A stretch of 64,000 nucleotides of DNA. Source: Planctomycetaceae bacterium. Lineage in GTDB: Bacteria; Planctomycetota; Planctomycetia; Pirellulales; Thermoguttaceae. Positions 17,610-32,600 of the stretch are shown in pieces; position 1 is the stretch's first letter; the number at the start of each line of letters is the position of its first letter. The translations under genes and the position numbers were made by a program. Below the pieces are notes generated by a model, which was not told the DNA's origin, did not search any database, and saw nothing but the letters and a program-made list of their open reading frames with translations. The stretch is from assembly GCA_004556055.1 (NCBI GenBank), contig SFIW01000002.1, positions 31,186-95,185 of the forward strand. The letters are read 5' to 3'.

Positions 17610-20600
17610 ATGAATACTATGTCGCAAACTGGTAAGAGATTTCTGTCCGATCTTCTGAATCGCGTTTTAAACACGACTTCTGAGTCGAAGAAAAACGGAC
17701 GCGCCCTATCCGCTCGACGTCTCGGGATGGAACCTCTCGAAGAACGTCAGCTCCTCTCCGCCGACCCGACTTTGTTGCGCGCGTTTAGCGACGATACGGC
17801 GTCTGTCGCTAACGTCGCCGCGCCCGCGAGCGTCTCCGTTGATTCCATCAATCTGTCTAACGCGACCCTCGCTTCCGACGGCTCCCACGTCGTTAGCAGC
17901 GATATCGCCTCCACGAACTCCGATAGCTTCCGACATTACAACCAAGGATGGGCCGCGACTCTCGCCGATCTCTTGGCATACACAGGATGGAGCGACAACG
18001 CCGAGATCGTCGATCCCGAGTCTACCGATTCTCTGGAACAACAGACCTTCGATTATATCGCGAATTCCTTCTCTAACGCTCCGACTTCGATTCTTTACGC
18101 TTACGCGTGGTTCATGGGGGGCGCCGACGAGTATATCTATCAGGATCAGACCGCTTACGCGCAGATTCTGCCTAACAACCTGAACGGCGGATTGTATCCT
18201 TCCACGTCCGGCGAGTGGCAGGCTTATTCTAGCTACATGAAGGAAATCCTTGCGTCCGATATTCCTTCTCCTCTCTACGGCGTTTCGACCGAATATCTTG
18301 ACAATAACTACGGCGTCGCCGTCACTGTTCACTATCGCTCGAATCTCACCGGAGAGGACGTTGATTTCGCGCTTACGCCGAAACAGTCGACCTTGACTTT
18401 CTGGGGATACGACTACGATTCGACATACGCCCCTGAGGATCCTGAATACTATACCGCCGTCTACATGTCGAATCCCGAAACGGGCGAAGTCGAACGCATG
18501 CCTGTCAAGTGGAATACTTTGACGGAAACGTATGATTTCGTTACCTACGATCAGACGACCGGTCAGACGCCTTATATTTACTCCTTCACTGTCTTGCAGC
18601 GTATGCCCGGTTACGGCGTTCTCCAAGAAGACGCTTACGAACCGAACAACGGCGTCCTCGATTTCGAAGCCGGTTCTCCCTCTGATTTGGGCAAGATCGA
18701 CGTGATTAAGCCGGGCGCGACAACCGGTTCGACGACGAACGGCAACGTGATCGTTCTCGAAGACCTCACTCTCTATGCCGAAGGAAACGAAACTCAGAAG
18801 GCCGACCCCGTCGATTTCTACAAATTTGAACTCACCCAGACGGCCTCGAATTCCGACTCGATCATCGTTGAATGGGCCGACGGCGTTCGTTACCAGAATC
18901 TGAAGGCGACCCTCTATTCTTGCTCCGGAAATGAAGCGTTCGTCCTTGATCCTACCCTTTATGGTCACGTCGCGGGTTATTATGACGCGGTTTCGACCGA
19001 TTATCTCGAATACGTCGTCGGGGAAGACGGAAAAACGTATACGAAGACGGTTCATCGTCTCGCTCTTCCTCTCTCCGGTTTGACTTCCGGCGAGTATTTC
19101 TTGAAGGTCGAGTTTGCCGACGCCGTCGTCAACGGAGTCAACGTCAACTACAAAGTCACGATCAACGCCGGTTTCGACGACGTCTACGAAGCGAATAACT
19201 CTTTCGAAGCGGTTAATGAACTACCTGTCTCTACGACCCAGAATCCGACCGCAAATCTCGGAGTCCTTTACGGAACGACCGAACTCTCCGATCTTGTCTT
19301 ACGTCAATACAGCAACGTGGTCGACGAAACCGACTGGTATCGCTTTGAAATGACCGAGACCGGTTCCGCTTCGAATTTCATCAACCTGTACTATAATTCG
19401 ACCGCTTCGAACGTCAACGACGCGGACCTTGACCTCTATCTCTACAAATATGATCCGACTTCGTCGCGCGGTTATACCCTTGTGGCGAAAAGCTACGTGG
19501 AAATGACGAATAAGGAGTCGATCAGCCTTGAAGGCGTCGATCCGGGCGTCTATTATATCAAGGTCGTCGGCAACTACTCTGCGGGTAACGTCGAGTATAA
19601 GCTCGAAATCAATCCTGGCGTGAGCGACGTTCCTGATCTGCGTCCGGAAGTTCTTCCCGGTACAAACTGGGAAGCTCCTCTCGTCGTTTCCGGCGATAAG
19701 TACGTCCCCAACGGATCTGAAGTCTATGAGAACGATCAGGTCGTCGGCGTCGATTCTCCGATCTATCTCAATTACTCCTTCACGGTCAACGGCGCGTCGA
19801 AAGATTTGGGCGCCGACAAGACCGCTACGTACGAAGGCGTGCGTCTTGCGATGTATATCAACGGCAAGCTTGTCGATTCCAACGACATTTCTTTGCTGCT
19901 CGATATGAATACGACGATGAGCTCCACTCTGAAGGATAAGCTCTACAGTCTCTTCTGCTCCGACGCCGGTCTCGATATGCTCGCGGGCGAATCGATCACG
20001 ATCCGAAACCTCGATCTGGGACGCATGATTGACGAAGGTTCCTTCGCGAACAAGTACTTCGATTCGTACTCTTCCGCCACCAACTCGATCGTGATCGCGA
20101 TCAATCCCGACAATTACATCCTCGCGGATGATTTCGGCAAGGTTGTCGACAATCGCGAAACGAAAGAGATGACCTTGACCTACAAGGACGGTTCTTTCTA
20201 TAACGGCGCGACCGTCGTCGCTATCTCTAAGGGCGAGACGATTGAACTTTACCGCAACAATCGTTATCTTGCCGACGTCGTGTACGGAGTCGACAACTTC
20301 GCGTTCAAAGACGGCGATATCGCTCTCGTTTCCGTTGTCAGCCATCAATATGAAGTGAATATCGACGGCGCTTACTCTGTCAAAGACGGAGTCGCGGGCG
20401 TTCTCGAATACACCGTCGACAACAACTTCTCCTCGATGTTCTTCACGGTGAACGATCTGAGCGAAGACGCTTTTGCGCCGAATGGAAGCCTTGCCGACGT
20501 CCTCGACAACGATAATCCTGAAGACACGAATCCTGATCTCGGTTACGCCAACATCGATAATCTAACCGCCTACGAGACCGAAAACGGCGAAATTCGTTAT

Positions 20601-23600
20601 CAGCGCGTTATCGACAACCTCGTGATCACGGGCGAAACGAATGAAACAGGCGCCTACCTCTCCGACTGGTTCCGCTTCAACCTCAAGCAGAGCGAGAACG
20701 ACTCGGTTCCGAATTACAAAGACGCGTTCATTCAGATCGACATGTCGGATACCCTCGAAGGCCTTGACGTCAAAGGCAACTTGGGCGACCTCGATCTCTA
20801 TCTCTATCGCGCCGTCTTGACTGACGATACGCTTTCCTTCGAGGAAGCATACGAGCAGGGCGCCTATACTCTCGAATTGGTTCAGAGCAGCAAGGGCGTC
20901 GGCCTCCAGGAGCGCATTTCTTTCTCGAACCTGGATATCGCCGACGGAAATTACTTCATCTGCGTCTCCGGATTCAACGGCTCGGCGAACCGTTACTCCT
21001 TGACCCTTGGCGGCTTTACTAAGTCCGGCGACGTCCTTCCGACCGATCCCGCCGAATACTTCACCGAAGATTCCGTCACGGTCTTGAACTCCGTCGCGAC
21101 CCTCAATTGGCGCGTCCCCGTCGACGACTACGTCTCGCGCGTTAAGATCGAATACCGCGCCGTAGGAACCTCCGAGTGGGTCGAAGCGGGCTCCTTCAAG
21201 CCTTCCGTTACTTCCTGCAAGATCGCGGGCCTTTCTTCAGACACTGAGTATGAATTCCGTATGACGGTCGTCAACTTCTTCGTTGAAGACGATCCTCTCA
21301 CCGCGACCGTTACGAAGACGACCGACGCGTTCGTCAACGAAACTGTCTATCGCGCCGTTATCGTCGGCGTCGCCGACTACCCCGGCGTCGCGGCTGATTT
21401 GGTCGCGCCCGTCAACGACGCCAAAGCGTTCCGCGACGCGCTTCTCCAGGATCCTCAGTGGGCGGAAAGCAACATCACAATGCTCGTTAATTCCGACGCG
21501 ACGCGCGACGCCGTCCTTGACGCCCTTGCGCAGGTCGCCGAAGATTCCGACGACAACGACGTTTTCGTCTTCTACTTCGCCGGTTCCGGCTCATCCGCCG
21601 TCATCGGTAGCCAGGAAGTCGGATATCTCAAGACGTGCGGTTCAGTCCGTAACGAATTCATCTCGAGTTCCGATCTTCTCAAGGCGGTCGAAAGTATCGC
21701 CGCCGGTTCGAAGCAGTTCGTCTTGGACGCGGGGCAAATCTCCGCCGACGCCGAGTCTACCGGTATCAATTACGCGCCCTTCATCGAATCCCTTACGACT
21801 TCGAAGGTCAACGGCGGTTCCGAACGCGTCGCCCAGACGACCGTTCTCACTTCCGGCGACGACGAAAATCTGATTTCTCCTTCCGGTTTAGGAAACCGTA
21901 GCGTCTTCAACCGCGCGCTCGTCGACGCTATGGAGAAGTACCTCAAGCCCGTGACAGTCGAAGACGTCGAACTCGCCGAAGAAGAAGCGAAGAACGCGAA
22001 ACCTGGAGTCGTCGTCGAGATTCCTGAAATCTCCGACGGACGCGTCTCCTTCGAAGAACTCTTCGCCGCCATTAAAGCGGACGAGAGCGTCCAGCTTTAC
22101 TCTGTCGGCGCGTCCCTCGCGAGCAACTCCGAGGATGAAACCGTCCTCATGAGCGGCTTGTGGAACGAAGCGGACGCCTTCAACGACGAGTGGCTTGAAA
22201 ACGGCGCGATCGTCGTCACTACAACCGTCGACTGCGTCGACGCTCACGACGGCAAGATTTCTTTGCGCGAAGCCGCGGCGCTCATGGGTGTCCAGCTTGA
22301 GAATACGGTCGCCGTCGAAGAGAACGCGACCTTCACGCTCAGCGCCGGTTCCGTCGTGACGATTGGCACGAGCGTCGGTTACGTCGTTGAAGACGTCCAA
22401 CTTGTTTATGCCAACGGCGCGTTCCGCACCTCCGAAGCATGCCAGCTCCAGACCGAAACGACCCTTCTTGATTTCTCGCGCGCGGGCCAAGGCGTTGCCT
22501 GGACTGCGGAAGATTGGGAAGACGGCAAGGTTGCCCTCGTCGACAGCAAGGATCTGGCGGTCAACGACCTGGAATTCAAACTCGTCGGTTCCGTGACGAT
22601 CGACGGTGAAACCGCAGTCTTCGACCTCGAAGACGGAGACGTTCTCTCCACTGCCGCTGCGGAAGAAGAAGGACGCGAAGTCACCGTCAAGAAAGTAGGT
22701 CAAGAATACCGTCTCTTTGTCGGCGAAGTTCCTTATACCCGTTTGACCGGTCTCTACTTTAACGGCGAGCCGATCGCGATCTCTAAGGGCGTCGAACTTG
22801 CTCAGATCGAGACGATTAAAAAGGTGATTTTCGACCCGTCTCTCGAAGGTCAGACTCTCGAACTCAACGCAACTGCCGGCCCGATCGTCTTTGCCAACGG
22901 CGGCGCCGTCATCGGTTCCGGCGCTGCTAATCCGATCACCCTTAGCGGTTCCAACGTTCATACCTTAATTCGCGCGACCGGCTCTGAGACGACTACGATC
23001 GTAGGACTCAAGCTGACGAACGCCGGCGATTCCGCGATTGTCGTCGATGAAGGCGCTTCCCTCGAATTGGCGAACTGCCTCCTCGCCGACTCCAGCGTTC
23101 AGGACGAGGCGATCATTGAAAACAACGGTTATCTCCTCCTTGTCAACGACACGATCGTCAATAACAAGACGAACGGATTCCTCGTTGGCGGAGAAGGCGA
23201 AACGACCTTGAAGAATACGATCGTCGCCCTCAACGACGCCGATCTCTCGAACTTGACCTATGACGCGACGAACGTCGTCGGCGCTGCGGATCCTGGTTTC
23301 GTCGACGCTGAAAACGGCGATTATCGCTTGACTAAGACTTCCGAAGCTCTCGATATCGGTCAGAACTCCGCCGTGAAACTCAGCGGCGGCGTCGTGATTG
23401 TCTCGGATCTCGCCGGTGAAGACCGTATCGGATTGGCTGGAACGGTCGACGCGGGCGCCTACGAATACACCGTCGCGCTGGAAGATCGCGAAACTCCCTC
23501 GACCGTTGTGACGACTCTGGACGATATTGTCGACGCGACAGACGGCGAAATCTCCTTGCGCGAAGCGATCGCTTACGCGGGAACTACCTACAACGTCGAC

Positions 23601-26600
23601 ACGCTATTGAAGGAAGGGGACGTCGTCTACGACGAAGAAGGCGTCAAGTATGTCGTCTCCAATGGCAAGTTGATCTCCTTCGACGGCGTCTCTGCGATTC
23701 AGCAGGGCCAATATTACGAGACCCCCGGCGTCTTCATGACCGACGCGAAGGGTAATTCCATTCAACTCGAAGGAGGGGACGTCGTAACCCTGACGAACGG
23801 ATCGAAGGCGACCGTAGTCGGCGCAAAGCTGCTCCTCGCGTCTGGTATCCCGGTCGAGATTGGCTCGACGATTGTTCTCGAGAACGGGGAGATGGGCTCC
23901 TTCTCGCATGGCGCTACGACGACCTTTATGATGGGACAGCAAATTTCCGTCAATCTCACCGCTGCGTCCATTAGCTCCACGACTCCTGTCGCGACCTTCG
24001 ACGAGGGAACTTACGTCCTTACTTACGACGGCAAGAACGCCTTCACCGCGACCCTCAACGTCACGACGACCGACGAAAGCAATCAGACGACGACGTCGAC
24101 CTTCGACGCGACCTTCATGCTCGTCGACGGCGCGACCTTCAACTTTGTCGACGCCGAAGGCGGCTTGGGCGAAGAAGGCTCTATCGTCACGACCCGTTCC
24201 GTTGAAATTGAAAACGGCAAGTATACCTTGGCGCAAGATATCACCGAGACTGTTGGAAAGGAAACGGTCGTTCTCTATTCGTCCGGCGCGGTACTGACCT
24301 TGACCGACGGCGTCTTCACCGACGTCGACGGCGTTGAAGTCAAAGTCCCCGTCAACACTAAGATGATCGCCCCCACCGGCGCGAATATCACCTATCAGCG
24401 TTCCACCTTCTCTCAGGCTCAGCTTGAAGAAGGCGCGAAGCTTACCGACGAAAACGGCGTCGTTCGTTACTTCAAGTCCGGTTTGACTGTGACTGAGGAA
24501 GTGACCCTCGGAACGTCGATCACCTTTGCGAAGGGACTGGAATCGGGCACGATTCTCCTCGAAAAGGGCGCCCTCTCCATCGAACGCGCTATCACTCTCG
24601 ACGCGACTCTCAACGCCGGTCTGACGATCGACGCGAACGGCGAAAGCCGCGTCTTCACCGTCGACGCGTATCGCGAGACGAATCCGACCGCGTTCGTGAA
24701 TATTAGCGGCGTCACGCTCCTTAACGGATCCTCTGACGAAGGCGGCGCGATCTACGTCGCTGAAAACACGAATCTTCGCTTGAAGGACTTCACGATCCAG
24801 AACGCTCAGTCGACTGGCGACGGCGGCGCGATCTACAACCTCGGACGCGTTGATTTGGAATCGACGACGAAAGTTTCGACGATTGAAGGCGTTAGCGGAA
24901 ACCGCGGCGGCGCGATCTATAACGAAGGGACGTTGACCGTTACCGGCGTCGCGATCGACGGCGTCGAATCGCAGTATGGCGCGATCTACAACGCGGGTTC
25001 CGCGACCCTTGCCGGTTCGACGATCCAGAACGCGAACGCCGATCGCGGCGGCGCGGTCTACAACGTCGGAACCTTAACGATCTCGAAGTCGTCCGAAATT
25101 TCGAACAATACGGCGACCGTCGGCGCCGGCCTATATAACGAAGGGGTCGCTAACGTCGTGAACTCCGCCTTCGTCGGCAACGAAGCGTCCGAAAGCGGCG
25201 GCGCGGTCTACAACGTCGGAACTCTCACGATTACGAACGCGAAGTTGCAGTCGAACGTCGCGGAACTCGGCGGCGCGGCGATCTACACTGTCGGAAATCT
25301 CCTTGTTAATCGCGCTCTTATCGCGGATAACGTCGCTTACAACTCATCGGCGATCTTGTCGAAGGGCGCGACCTCCGTCGTCAGCTCTTTGATCCTCGCG
25401 AACGGCGACGAATCCTCTAAATCGGGAACCTACGCCGTCCTCGTCTCGGGCGGTACGATGGAACTCGTCGGCAACACGATCGTCGGCAACTACCAAGGCG
25501 GCGTGACTTCCATCGGCGGCGACGTCAAGGTTTACAACTCGATCATCGGCGACAACGGCGGTTACGACCTCAATTTGAAGAACGTCGCCGACGTTCAATA
25601 CTCCATGGTTGATCGTTCTTTCCAGACGATTGCGGCGACGAATCTCCACTACGCTCCGAACTTCAACGACTTCGACAAGAGCGCCGATTGGACTCAATGG
25701 AACCTGCGTCTTTCCGGAAGTTCCATCGCGGTCAACGGCGGATCGGTCGAATACAACTACTATACCAGCTTCACCGGCAAGAAGACGGCGATTACTGTCG
25801 ATTACGCGGGCAACTCTCGCTTGACGGATACCGGCGTCGACGTCGGCGCGTACTCCGCCAATTTGGCGATCGAAGACTTCTCGACTGTCGTCACGACTCT
25901 CGAAGATATCGTCGATCCAACCGACGGGCTCGTTTCGCTGCGTGAAGCGATTCGTTACGCCTCCTACGGCAAGACGGTTGAAGAACGCACGGTCACCTTC
26001 TCGAACGACCTCTTCGCGCTCTCCGATTCCGCCGTCGTTACTCTTGACGCCGATCTGCAAACGATCGTCGTCGATTGCGCCGTGACGATCACCTCCGCCT
26101 ATACGAACGACCTGGGGCAGACGCAGTATCGCGATATCACGATCGACGGCTCCGCCTCCAACGCTCCGCTCTTCATCTTCACGAACGGCGCGGACGTCGA
26201 GATGTACGGCCTTACATTCGCAAACGCGCACTCGAGCGCCGCGAACGTAAACGGCGGCGCTATCATAGTACGCGGCGGCTCTGTCTCCATCGTCGACTCC
26301 GTCGTTAAGAACAACGTTGCCGAACGCAACGGCGGCGCGATCTATCAAGAAGGCGGCGTCCTTTACGTCATCGACTCCTTGATCACCGGCAACAGCGCGG
26401 GAACCAAGAAGGGTTACGGCGGCGCGATGTGCATGGTCGGCGGTCAGACGTATATCTATAACACGACGATTACCGCGAATACGGCGGCTGTTTACGGCGG
26501 CGTCTTCGCGATCGACGGCCTTGTCGTCATGGCGAACTCGATCGTCGCTAAGAACGGCGGCGCGCAGAACGTCGACGTTTACGCCACCAACTTCGAAGCG

Positions 26601-29600
26601 ACCGCCAACCTCATCGGCTCGATGGATCCGTGGTCCTCTCGCAACGGCGTCAACGGCAACATCGTCGGCGTCGCGTCCGACCCCGTCGATCCGCTCTTTA
26701 CGAACTTCGAAGCGGGGGATTACACCCTCAGCTCGGCGTCTCTTGCAATTAACAGCGGCGTCAATCAGTATGCGTACGGTCCCGACGGCGTCCGTCTCAA
26801 GTTCGACTTGAACGCTAACGAGCGTATCGTCGGTTCCGTCGTCGATATGGGCGCTTTCGAATCTCAGTATCGCGACGTGCCTTCGACCGTCGTGACGACC
26901 CTCGCCGACACAATCGACCAAACCGACGGCTTCATCTCCTTGCGCGAAGCGTTGACGATCGCCGAACAGTTTGGCGCTCCGATCACCTTTGATTTGGGCG
27001 AAGATTTCATCGGTTCCGCCGAGATCCAGCTCAACTCTCTCCTTGGCGCGATCGACGTCAACTCCAATATCGTGATCGACGCGTCCGGCGTCCCCGGCGG
27101 TTTGACTCTTGTCGGTTCCGACGATCGTCTATTCAACGTCGCAAGCGGCAAGCTCAAGCTTGTGAACGTATCGTTGACCGGCGGTTCCGCGACGCGCGGC
27201 GGCGCGATCTATCAGACCGGCGGTCAGATCGAACTCACTAACGTCGTCATTTACGACAATGAAGCGGAAGAAGCGGGCGGCGCGATCTACTCCACTGCGG
27301 GCTCCATCACGATGCTCAATACGACGATCGCGAAGAACGACGCGCCTAGCGTCCCCGGCGTCTACGCTTACGGAACCGTTTCGCTCCAGAACTCGATCGT
27401 CGCCCAGAACGCCGTCGAAAACGGTTCTGCCGCCGATAATTACGACGTTTACGTCCTCGGTAAGCTCAGTTCGACGGCGAGCATCGTCGGTATTGCGACC
27501 GCGAACGACGCTGAAACTCTCGGCGGCGCCAACGGCAACGTCTTTGGCGTTGAGGATTCGCCTGTCGATCCTGGCTTCAAGTCCGCCGGAACGCTCAACT
27601 TCGAGCTCGATCCGAACTCTATCGCCGTCAACGCCGGTTCGAACCGCCTCGTCGGTTATCCCGGATACTACGCGTCGATCCTTCGCGCGGCGGGCAACAC
27701 CTCCGCTGTGAACGTCGATTATCTCGGCAACGATCGTATCGTCGGCGGCACCGTCGATATCGGCGCTTACGAATATCAGATCGCCGCTGAAGCCCCGAGC
27801 GTCGTCGTTACGACCCTTGAAGACGTCGTCGATCCATTCGACGGTTTGATTTCGCTCCGCGAAGCCGTCGAATACGCCGGTTCTTCATTCTACGTCGACG
27901 GTAAGACGACGGTTGTCGACCGCAACATTACCTTTGACCCGAGCCTCGCAGGGGGAACGATCGAACTTCAAAGCTCTCTCGAAATTACGAAGTGCTTGAC
28001 GATCGACGCGACCTACCTCAGCAGCGCCGTTACCTTAACCGCCGAATTCGCCGAAGAAGAATGTCCCGTCCTCATCCTGAGCGGCGTCGCCGATACCGTC
28101 GCCGACACGATCACGATCTCCGGTTTGAAGATTACGGGCGGAAACGCGTCTTACGGCGGCGGCGTGTATCATCAGACGGGTAAGGCGACGTTGATTAGTT
28201 GCTCGATCTACGGCAACGAAGCGATGTACGGCGCGGGCGTCGCCTCGAACGCGAACGCGGTTCTCGACGATCCGAGCGCGAATGTGATGACGCTGATTAA
28301 CTGCACGGTCGCCAACAACAACGCGACCGGCGCGTACGGCGGCGTCTGGAGTCGCGGCAGCGCGATGAACCTCTACAACACGCTCATCGCGAAGAACACC
28401 GTCAACGGCGAAGCCGGTCTCGACGTCTCGATCGCCAATGTCGGCGAAATCGGAACCTCCCTCATCGGCGCGGCGAGCGCGGCCTTTGCGCGTCAGTACG
28501 ACTTCTACGGCGGTTATGTCGGAACGGCGAGCGATCCGGTCGATCCTTGCTTTGTCGACGTTGAAAACAACGACTTCACCCTCGGACGCGACGAAAACGA
28601 CGTAGTCTCCGTCGCCGTCAACGGCGGCGACTCCACGAAGATCAGGTTGCCCAACGGGGCCGTGCCTTCTTTCGACGTCGACGGAAACGTCCGCATCGTC
28701 GGCACGCTCGTCGATATTGGAGCGTACGAATCCCCGCTCGGCCCGAAGGAGATCCCGAGCCTCATGGTCACGACGTTAGACGACGTCGTCGACGAGTACG
28801 ACGGCCTCATCTCCCTCCGCGAAGCTGTCAGCTACGCCAACAACTACGGTTTGGCGAGCACGATCACCTTCGCCGAACGCCTCTCTGGCGGTACGATCTA
28901 CCTGGATTCGAGCCTCGTCATTTCCCAGAGCGTGACGATCGACGGCCTTACGAACAACGTTAAAGGTCTGACGATCACGAACTCCGACGAGGCTGGCGAC
29001 CAGAGTATTATTTACATCAACGCCGGCGATACGGTCGTCAACGGCGTTACGCTCACGAATCGTTATACGGAACGTCGTCGTAACGACGCCGTCCCGACCG
29101 TCGAGCAAGGCGGCGCGATCTACGTGCGTCAGGGTTCGATCGCCCTCTACAACTCGCTCATCACCGATACGGCGGCTGTTTCCGGTTCCGCGATCTACGT
29201 CAACGAGAACAGCGACACGGCGCTTGCGTCCCTCGTCAACTGCACCGTCGTCGATAACGTCGGACTCTCTACCGACGAGGAAACTGGCGCGGCGATTTAC
29301 AGCGAGAAGGGCCGTCTGACGCTCCTGAACACCATCGTTGCGAGAAGTATCCTCAGCGATAATTCCAACGCGCAGGACGTCTTTAAGGGCGACGAAAAAG
29401 CCTTAACAATGACTACGACGAATCGCGATACTCAAATTTACCAGCACGTCAGTCAGTACGACGACGACTCTGTGCAGATTGTGCCGACAGAAGGAATGAC
29501 GGCAATTTATCGCGGCTCGACTGTTTACTATGACGGTTCCTATTGGATTTATAGAGTGGGGATGCATGAGTATCAGTTGCAGGTAGACTCCGTTCTCCAG

Positions 29601-32600
29601 ATGAACGAGGACGTCGAACTCGAATACATCGCCGGCAAGTGGTACAGCGGAGGCGTGATCTTTGATAAGGACTTCGCCGATGGCGCGCAGACCCTTTGGA
29701 CTAGCGTTGAAACTGGTATGACCGAAAACGTCTACTATGTTGACGGCGAGTTCCGACTTGGTTCGACGACGGGCGCTCTCGTCAACTTCGCCGACGGCGA
29801 TAAGATCGTCGCCACGGAAAGCGTCGATTACATCATAATCTCGTCGACGGGAACCTTGGCTCGATGCAACTACACGATAGAAAATGGTTTCAATAACTAT
29901 GTTGCTACCGACAGCTACGTGAATGATAGACTCAGGGAAATCGCCGCTGAGTTGCAAGCGGAGTTGGCGACTCAGACGACCTTCTCCTACACTGAGAACG
30001 GCGTCACGGTGGAGTATCCGATCAAATCCGCGTCTGTTCTCATTAAGAGTTACTCTACGGAGAACAACGTCACTCGTTTTGATCGGACTCTCGACGTGAC
30101 GATTTCGTACACTGTCGAATACGTCTATGAAACGGTCGCGGGCGTCGTCGTCATGCGATCGATCGTCGAACGTTCCGATTCATTGAGCGCGCAGACTTCT
30201 GGGCACGGTTCCTTCATCGGCTCCGCGACGAACGACCTCTCCGAAGCGGTCAACGACCTCTTCGTCGACGCCGATAACGGCGATTATCACCTGACGAACA
30301 ACTCCTTGGCGACGAACTCGGGGGATAATTCCTATTTCGCGCAGAACACGATCAACGGCACCTATGATACGTACGATATCGAAGGAAATCGCCGCATCTA
30401 CTACACGACGGTCGATATGGGCGCCTTCGAAAATCAGCAGGCGAAAGACAACCCGATCACGAGCGCGGCTGGTCGCAACGTGACGATCACCGTTACGACG
30501 AAACGCGACGTTGTCGATTCGAACGACGGCGTGACCTCCATGCGCGAAGCCTTGGCGCTTGCCGACGATCTCTATCGCTACGGTTATGAGAATATCTCGG
30601 TTGTCTGCAAGTCTGCTTATGAAATCGCGGTCGACTCCACTCTCGGTTCGCTGACGATTAACAGCCCGATCACCCTTTATGGTAGCGGTTCGACGATTGA
30701 CGCCGGACATGCCGGAGCGGGTCTTGTGATTCAGTCGGACGGCGAAGTCCGAGTTTCAAGGTTGATTATCGCGAACGGCGAGAGCTCGCATCTCGGCGCT
30801 GGCGTCACGATCAACAGCGGCGACGCGACGTTGCAAAGCGTCTTGATCTACGGATGCGAGTCGGCGGCTTACGGCGGCGGCGTCTATATGGGATCGACTG
30901 GAAAATTGGATCTTTACAATGTGACGATCACGAAGAATACCGCGTTGTATGGACCTGGCGTCTACTCGGTTGCCGGCTCCACCGTCAATCTTTACAACAC
31001 GATTGTCGCTCAGAATCAGGCTTCCGAAGTCGGAACGGTAACGCGCGACGTCGAGTTGATGGGCGATTACTTCCTCGCTTACTCGGTAATCGGCAGCGCC
31101 GGTTCCTCGACAGACGCCGCCAAACTCCGCGCTTACTCGTCTCATTCGACGATTGGTTACGGTTTTGACAACGCCGTTGATCCTGGATTCAACAATTTCG
31201 CGAACAACGACTTCCGTCTCAGCCTGACGCATAGCGCGGTGAAGAATACGGGCTCCTACGCTTACGTCTATCCTGGCGCGAGCGACCTTAACGGAGTCTA
31301 TATCGCCGGCGTCGTCAGCCCTGGCGCGTATCAGGCAGCGCGTGAGGAACGTTCGACGATCGTTACGACCCTCGACGATATCGTCGATCCATACGACGGA
31401 CTCATCTCCTTGCGCGAAGCCGTCGCTAACGCGAGCGATAACCTTTCGGGCGCAGGTTGCGGTAGCGTCGACGACAGCTCTTATAATTCGTCCAACGCGA
31501 TGAATAATGCGAGCGTCTATAACAACGTCTACTACTCGCCGATTACCTTTGACAAGAGCCTTGCGGGCGGCACGATTTACCTTAACTCTTCGTTGTATTT
31601 CGATAAGACTTCTCCTTACTCTCAAGTCGTCTTCGATTACTTGATCGACGCGTCGGCGCTTTCCGGTCTCGGCGGGATCACGATCGACGGCTCGAGGATT
31701 CAAGGCGGTATCGATCCCGCGCTTTCCGGCGAGAACGCCACGAAATACACGCTTAGCGATAAGGAGCAGACGCCTATCGCAATGTTCCAGATCCTCGGAA
31801 CCGCCGCTCCAAGCGTTCCCGTATACTACCCGACCCATCTTGATATTCGTAACGTCAGACTGGTTGGAAACCATGATATCGTCGGTATCAACGTCATGCC
31901 GGTCTCCATTCTGACCACGCATAACTGCTTGATGGAAGGTTTCGGCACGTCGATCCGCGTTTGGGATAACGATAACGATCAGGGCGGTTTGGCGCACATT
32001 TACAACACGACGATCATCGGCGGCGTCTATTACGGCGGTACGGCGCGCGCTTACAACTCGATTGTCACCAACGGTTTCACTCGACGTATTTCCCAAAATA
32101 ATCCTGGTTATCGTCAAGCGATTTACGGTAGCGACTGCATTACCTACAGTTCGAGCGAGCTCTTCGTGAACGCCTCGAAGGGCGATTATCGCCTCGGTTC
32201 CTCCTCGTGGGCGACCAACCGCGGTAATAACGATTACCTCATGACGTTAGCCCTGACCCACGCCGATCCGGAAGTCGACTTGCACGGCAATCCGCGCGTC
32301 AAGAATGGCACGGTCGATATCGGATGCTACGAGAGCCTCTATGTCGACTCTGCGTCGGTCGTCGTCGATACCGAACTCGACGTTGTCGATCCGTATGACG
32401 GAAAGATTTCGTTGCGCGAAGCGATTGCCTACGCCGAACAGTTCGACTATACCGTGACCTTCTCCGACGAGCTCAACGGCAAGACGATCGTTGTCGATTC
32501 GCCGGTCGCTCTTACTCGCGACGTCAACATCAACGGCGGCTCTGTCGACGTTACGATCGACGGCAACCGCGCGGGAAGCGTCTTCGAGATCGATATCCCC

